NCBI GenBank assembly: GCA_040285825.1
Contig: JAUPSS010000007.1
Coordinates: 1,264,501-1,328,500, forward strand
From: Eukaryota sp. TZLM1-RC
Taxonomy: Eukaryota; Metamonada: BaSk clade
Reading direction: 5' to 3'
Length of the DNA: 64,000 nt
Shown here: piece after piece, positions 62,983 to 64,000 of the stretch
Numbering within the stretch: position 1 is the first letter of the stretch
Layout: every line of letters begins with the position of its first letter
Made by a program: the position numbers and the translations under genes
The notes under the pieces: generated by a model
Database searches by the model: none
Seen by the model: only the letters and a program-made list of their open reading frames with translations
What the model was told of the DNA's origin: nothing

Positions 62983-64000
62983 ATGTCTAACCCCCACAGA
63001 TCATCAATACGTATTGGATCACCTTTGGGTGGTTCCAATGACAACTCCGAGACTGTTAGGACTGATCCTCCTACGTCTCACTCTTCGAGTTCTTCCTCCC
63101 GAACTCCTCAGTCGGGACCAGAACAACCCTTGACAACTGGGTCTGAGGGAAGCAATGCTTCTCCTCCTCCTGTGTCAACTCCTCCCTCCGGAGATTCTGT
63201 TACACAACCCAATGTTTCAAGTTCTTCCTCCCAAACTCCTCAGTTGGGAACAGAACAACCCTCTGGTGGCGAGAGAGGTGATACTTCCTCTCAACCCTCG
63301 GGTCAAGGTTCCACTCCATCTACGGATGACGTTCCTGTGGTTTTTATCAGTCTTCCTGTTCCTCCCTCTAATGTGGAAAACTTTGTACCTCTTTCTCCTC
63401 CCCCTGGTTCTGAAGGAGAGGTTGAAGATTCCCTTTTAGGTCCTGAACAGTTCAGTACTTTAGATGAATATCTGAAGTATATCATCAACCAGACTGACCC
63501 TGACTCGGCTAGCAACAAGATATCTGAGCTGTTGAAGCTCAAGAGGGTAGAGCCTCCCTCTTCACCTATTGTTTGCGCTCCTGTTGCTCCTTCCACTTCT
63601 TCTACGGAAGCTCCTGGGGAAGGACAACAAATTCCTTCTACTTCTTCTTCGGAAGCTCCTGGGGAAGGACAACAAGCTCCTTCCATTCCTTCTAGGGAAG
63701 TTCCTATGGAAAGCAGCCCTCCGCAACAACCAGCTCCTCCTGCAGTCCCTGCTGGTAGCCCAAATCCTACTACTCCTTCTCAAGAAGTTCCTGTAGCAGG
63801 CCTTCCTGATACTTCTGCTCCTACTACGGTAGCTCCTACAGAAGTCCATTCAACTCCATCTGTTCCTCCTTCGGGAGTTCCTACTAGAGGAGTAATTCAT
63901 GTCCCTCCAACCTCTGGCCAGACTCCTCAGCAAGGTCACGTTGTTTCTTCTGTTCCTGCTGCTTGGCAGGTGCTTAGTGCTGCACAGCCTAACACCTATC
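62983..64000 (+). CDS. Pro/Ser/Thr-rich ORF, probably Gag of an LTR element (C-terminus beyond window)
   Basis: Open from ATG 62983 to the window end (339 codons), with no stop despite low complexity. The composition is dominated by Pro, Ser, Thr, Gln and Gly, with imperfect repeats such as STSSTEAPGEGQQ and SSQTPQLGTEQP. One more ordinary segment (EQFSTLDEYLKYIINQTDPD, about residues 153-172) looks helical. Its base composition (CCT/TCT-rich) is unlike the AT-rich neighbours, suggesting a different origin. Position directly after a TG...CA sequence suggests the Gag of a recently inserted LTR retrotransposon; a low-complexity host surface protein is an alternative. Confidence 0.5.
   Translation, partial: MSNPHRSSIRIGSPLGGSNDNSETVRTDPPTSHSSSSSSRTPQSGPEQPLTTGSEGSNASPPPVSTPPSGDSVTQPNVSSSSSQTPQLGTEQPSGGERGDTSSQPSGQGSTPSTDDVPVVFISLPVPPSNVENFVPLSPPPGSEGEVEDSLLGPEQFSTLDEYLKYIINQTDPDSASNKISELLKLKRVEPPSSPIVCAPVAPSTSSTEAPGEGQQIPSTSSSEAPGEGQQAPSIPSREVPMESSPPQQPAPPAVPAGSPNPTTPSQEVPVAGLPDTSAPTTVAPTEVHSTPSVPPSGVPTRGVIHVPPTSGQTPQQGHVVSSVPAAWQVLSAAQPNTY

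Noticed and set aside
1-64000. Reassigned stop codons (as in some ciliates or oxymonads)
   Set aside because: TAA ends the aminotransferase, Scc2-like and LRR genes, and TGA ends the Puf-like and exonuclease genes at homologous or natural ends; no gene is rich in internal stops except decayed elements.

Overview
The window is nuclear DNA from a unicellular eukaryote (protist) that I cannot name. It is AT-rich, with long intronless genes on both strands. The one clearly spliced gene (ornithine aminotransferase) has three GT-AG introns of only 28, 30 and 32 nt. There are eukaryote-only families (an Scc2/NIPBL-like cohesin loader, a Sec23-like coat protein, a REX-type 3' exonuclease, a RING-kinase-LRR protein) and a very large load of decayed retroelements. 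TAA, TAG and TGA all appear as stops.

Layout. 1-3356 (-): RING / protein kinase / coiled coil / LRR gene running off the left edge. 3870-10745: two head-to-head copies of a retroelement forming a near-perfect inverted repeat of about 2.8 kb per arm, axis near 7317. 10789-11735: relic of a second retroelement family. 12209-15199 (-): Puf-like helical repeat gene. 15346-16186 (-): probable Fanzor (eukaryotic TnpB-like) relic. 16545-17386: retroelement insertion with an 11-bp target-site duplication. 18140-19561 (-): DEDDh exonuclease. 20754-22118 (+): ornithine aminotransferase. 23223-24098 (+): ADP-ribosyltransferase-fold protein. 25174-32400 (+): chromovirus-like Ty3 LTR retrotransposon with identical 82-bp outer LTRs and a third LTR inside. 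32888-34036 (-): GNAT plus membrane protein. 34685-44787: mosaic of retroelement pieces, a second copy of the LTR element's 5' end, and a decayed zinc-finger gene resembling a giant-virus family. 44876-46864 (+): Sec23-like gene broken by one in-frame TGA. 46890-51677 (-): Scc2-like gene with a PHD finger. 52161-52502: second Fanzor-like C-terminal fragment. 53733-55871 (+): kinase-less LRR copy of the first gene. 58995-61471 (+): decayed copy of the Puf-like gene. 62852-64000 (+): a 131-bp putative LTR and a Pro/Ser/Thr-rich ORF running off the right edge.

How it fits together. The housekeeping genes are ordinary and independent, with no operon-like logic. The surrounding sequence is shaped by at least three or four related non-LTR element families with R2-like architecture: reverse transcriptase, then a CxC...H...C knuckle, then a restriction-like endonuclease with a D-x13-D core. 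Two insertions have clear target-site duplications, and many copies lack their 5' part. The two duplicated host genes (LRR and Puf-like) also lack their 5' part, so retroposition by this machinery is possible, though recombination between element copies is not excluded. The kinase-LRR gene with near-identical 84-bp LRR units, plus its kinase-less copy, is the best candidate for a rapidly evolving recognition system. All family calls are from motif recognition by eye; no database search was run.
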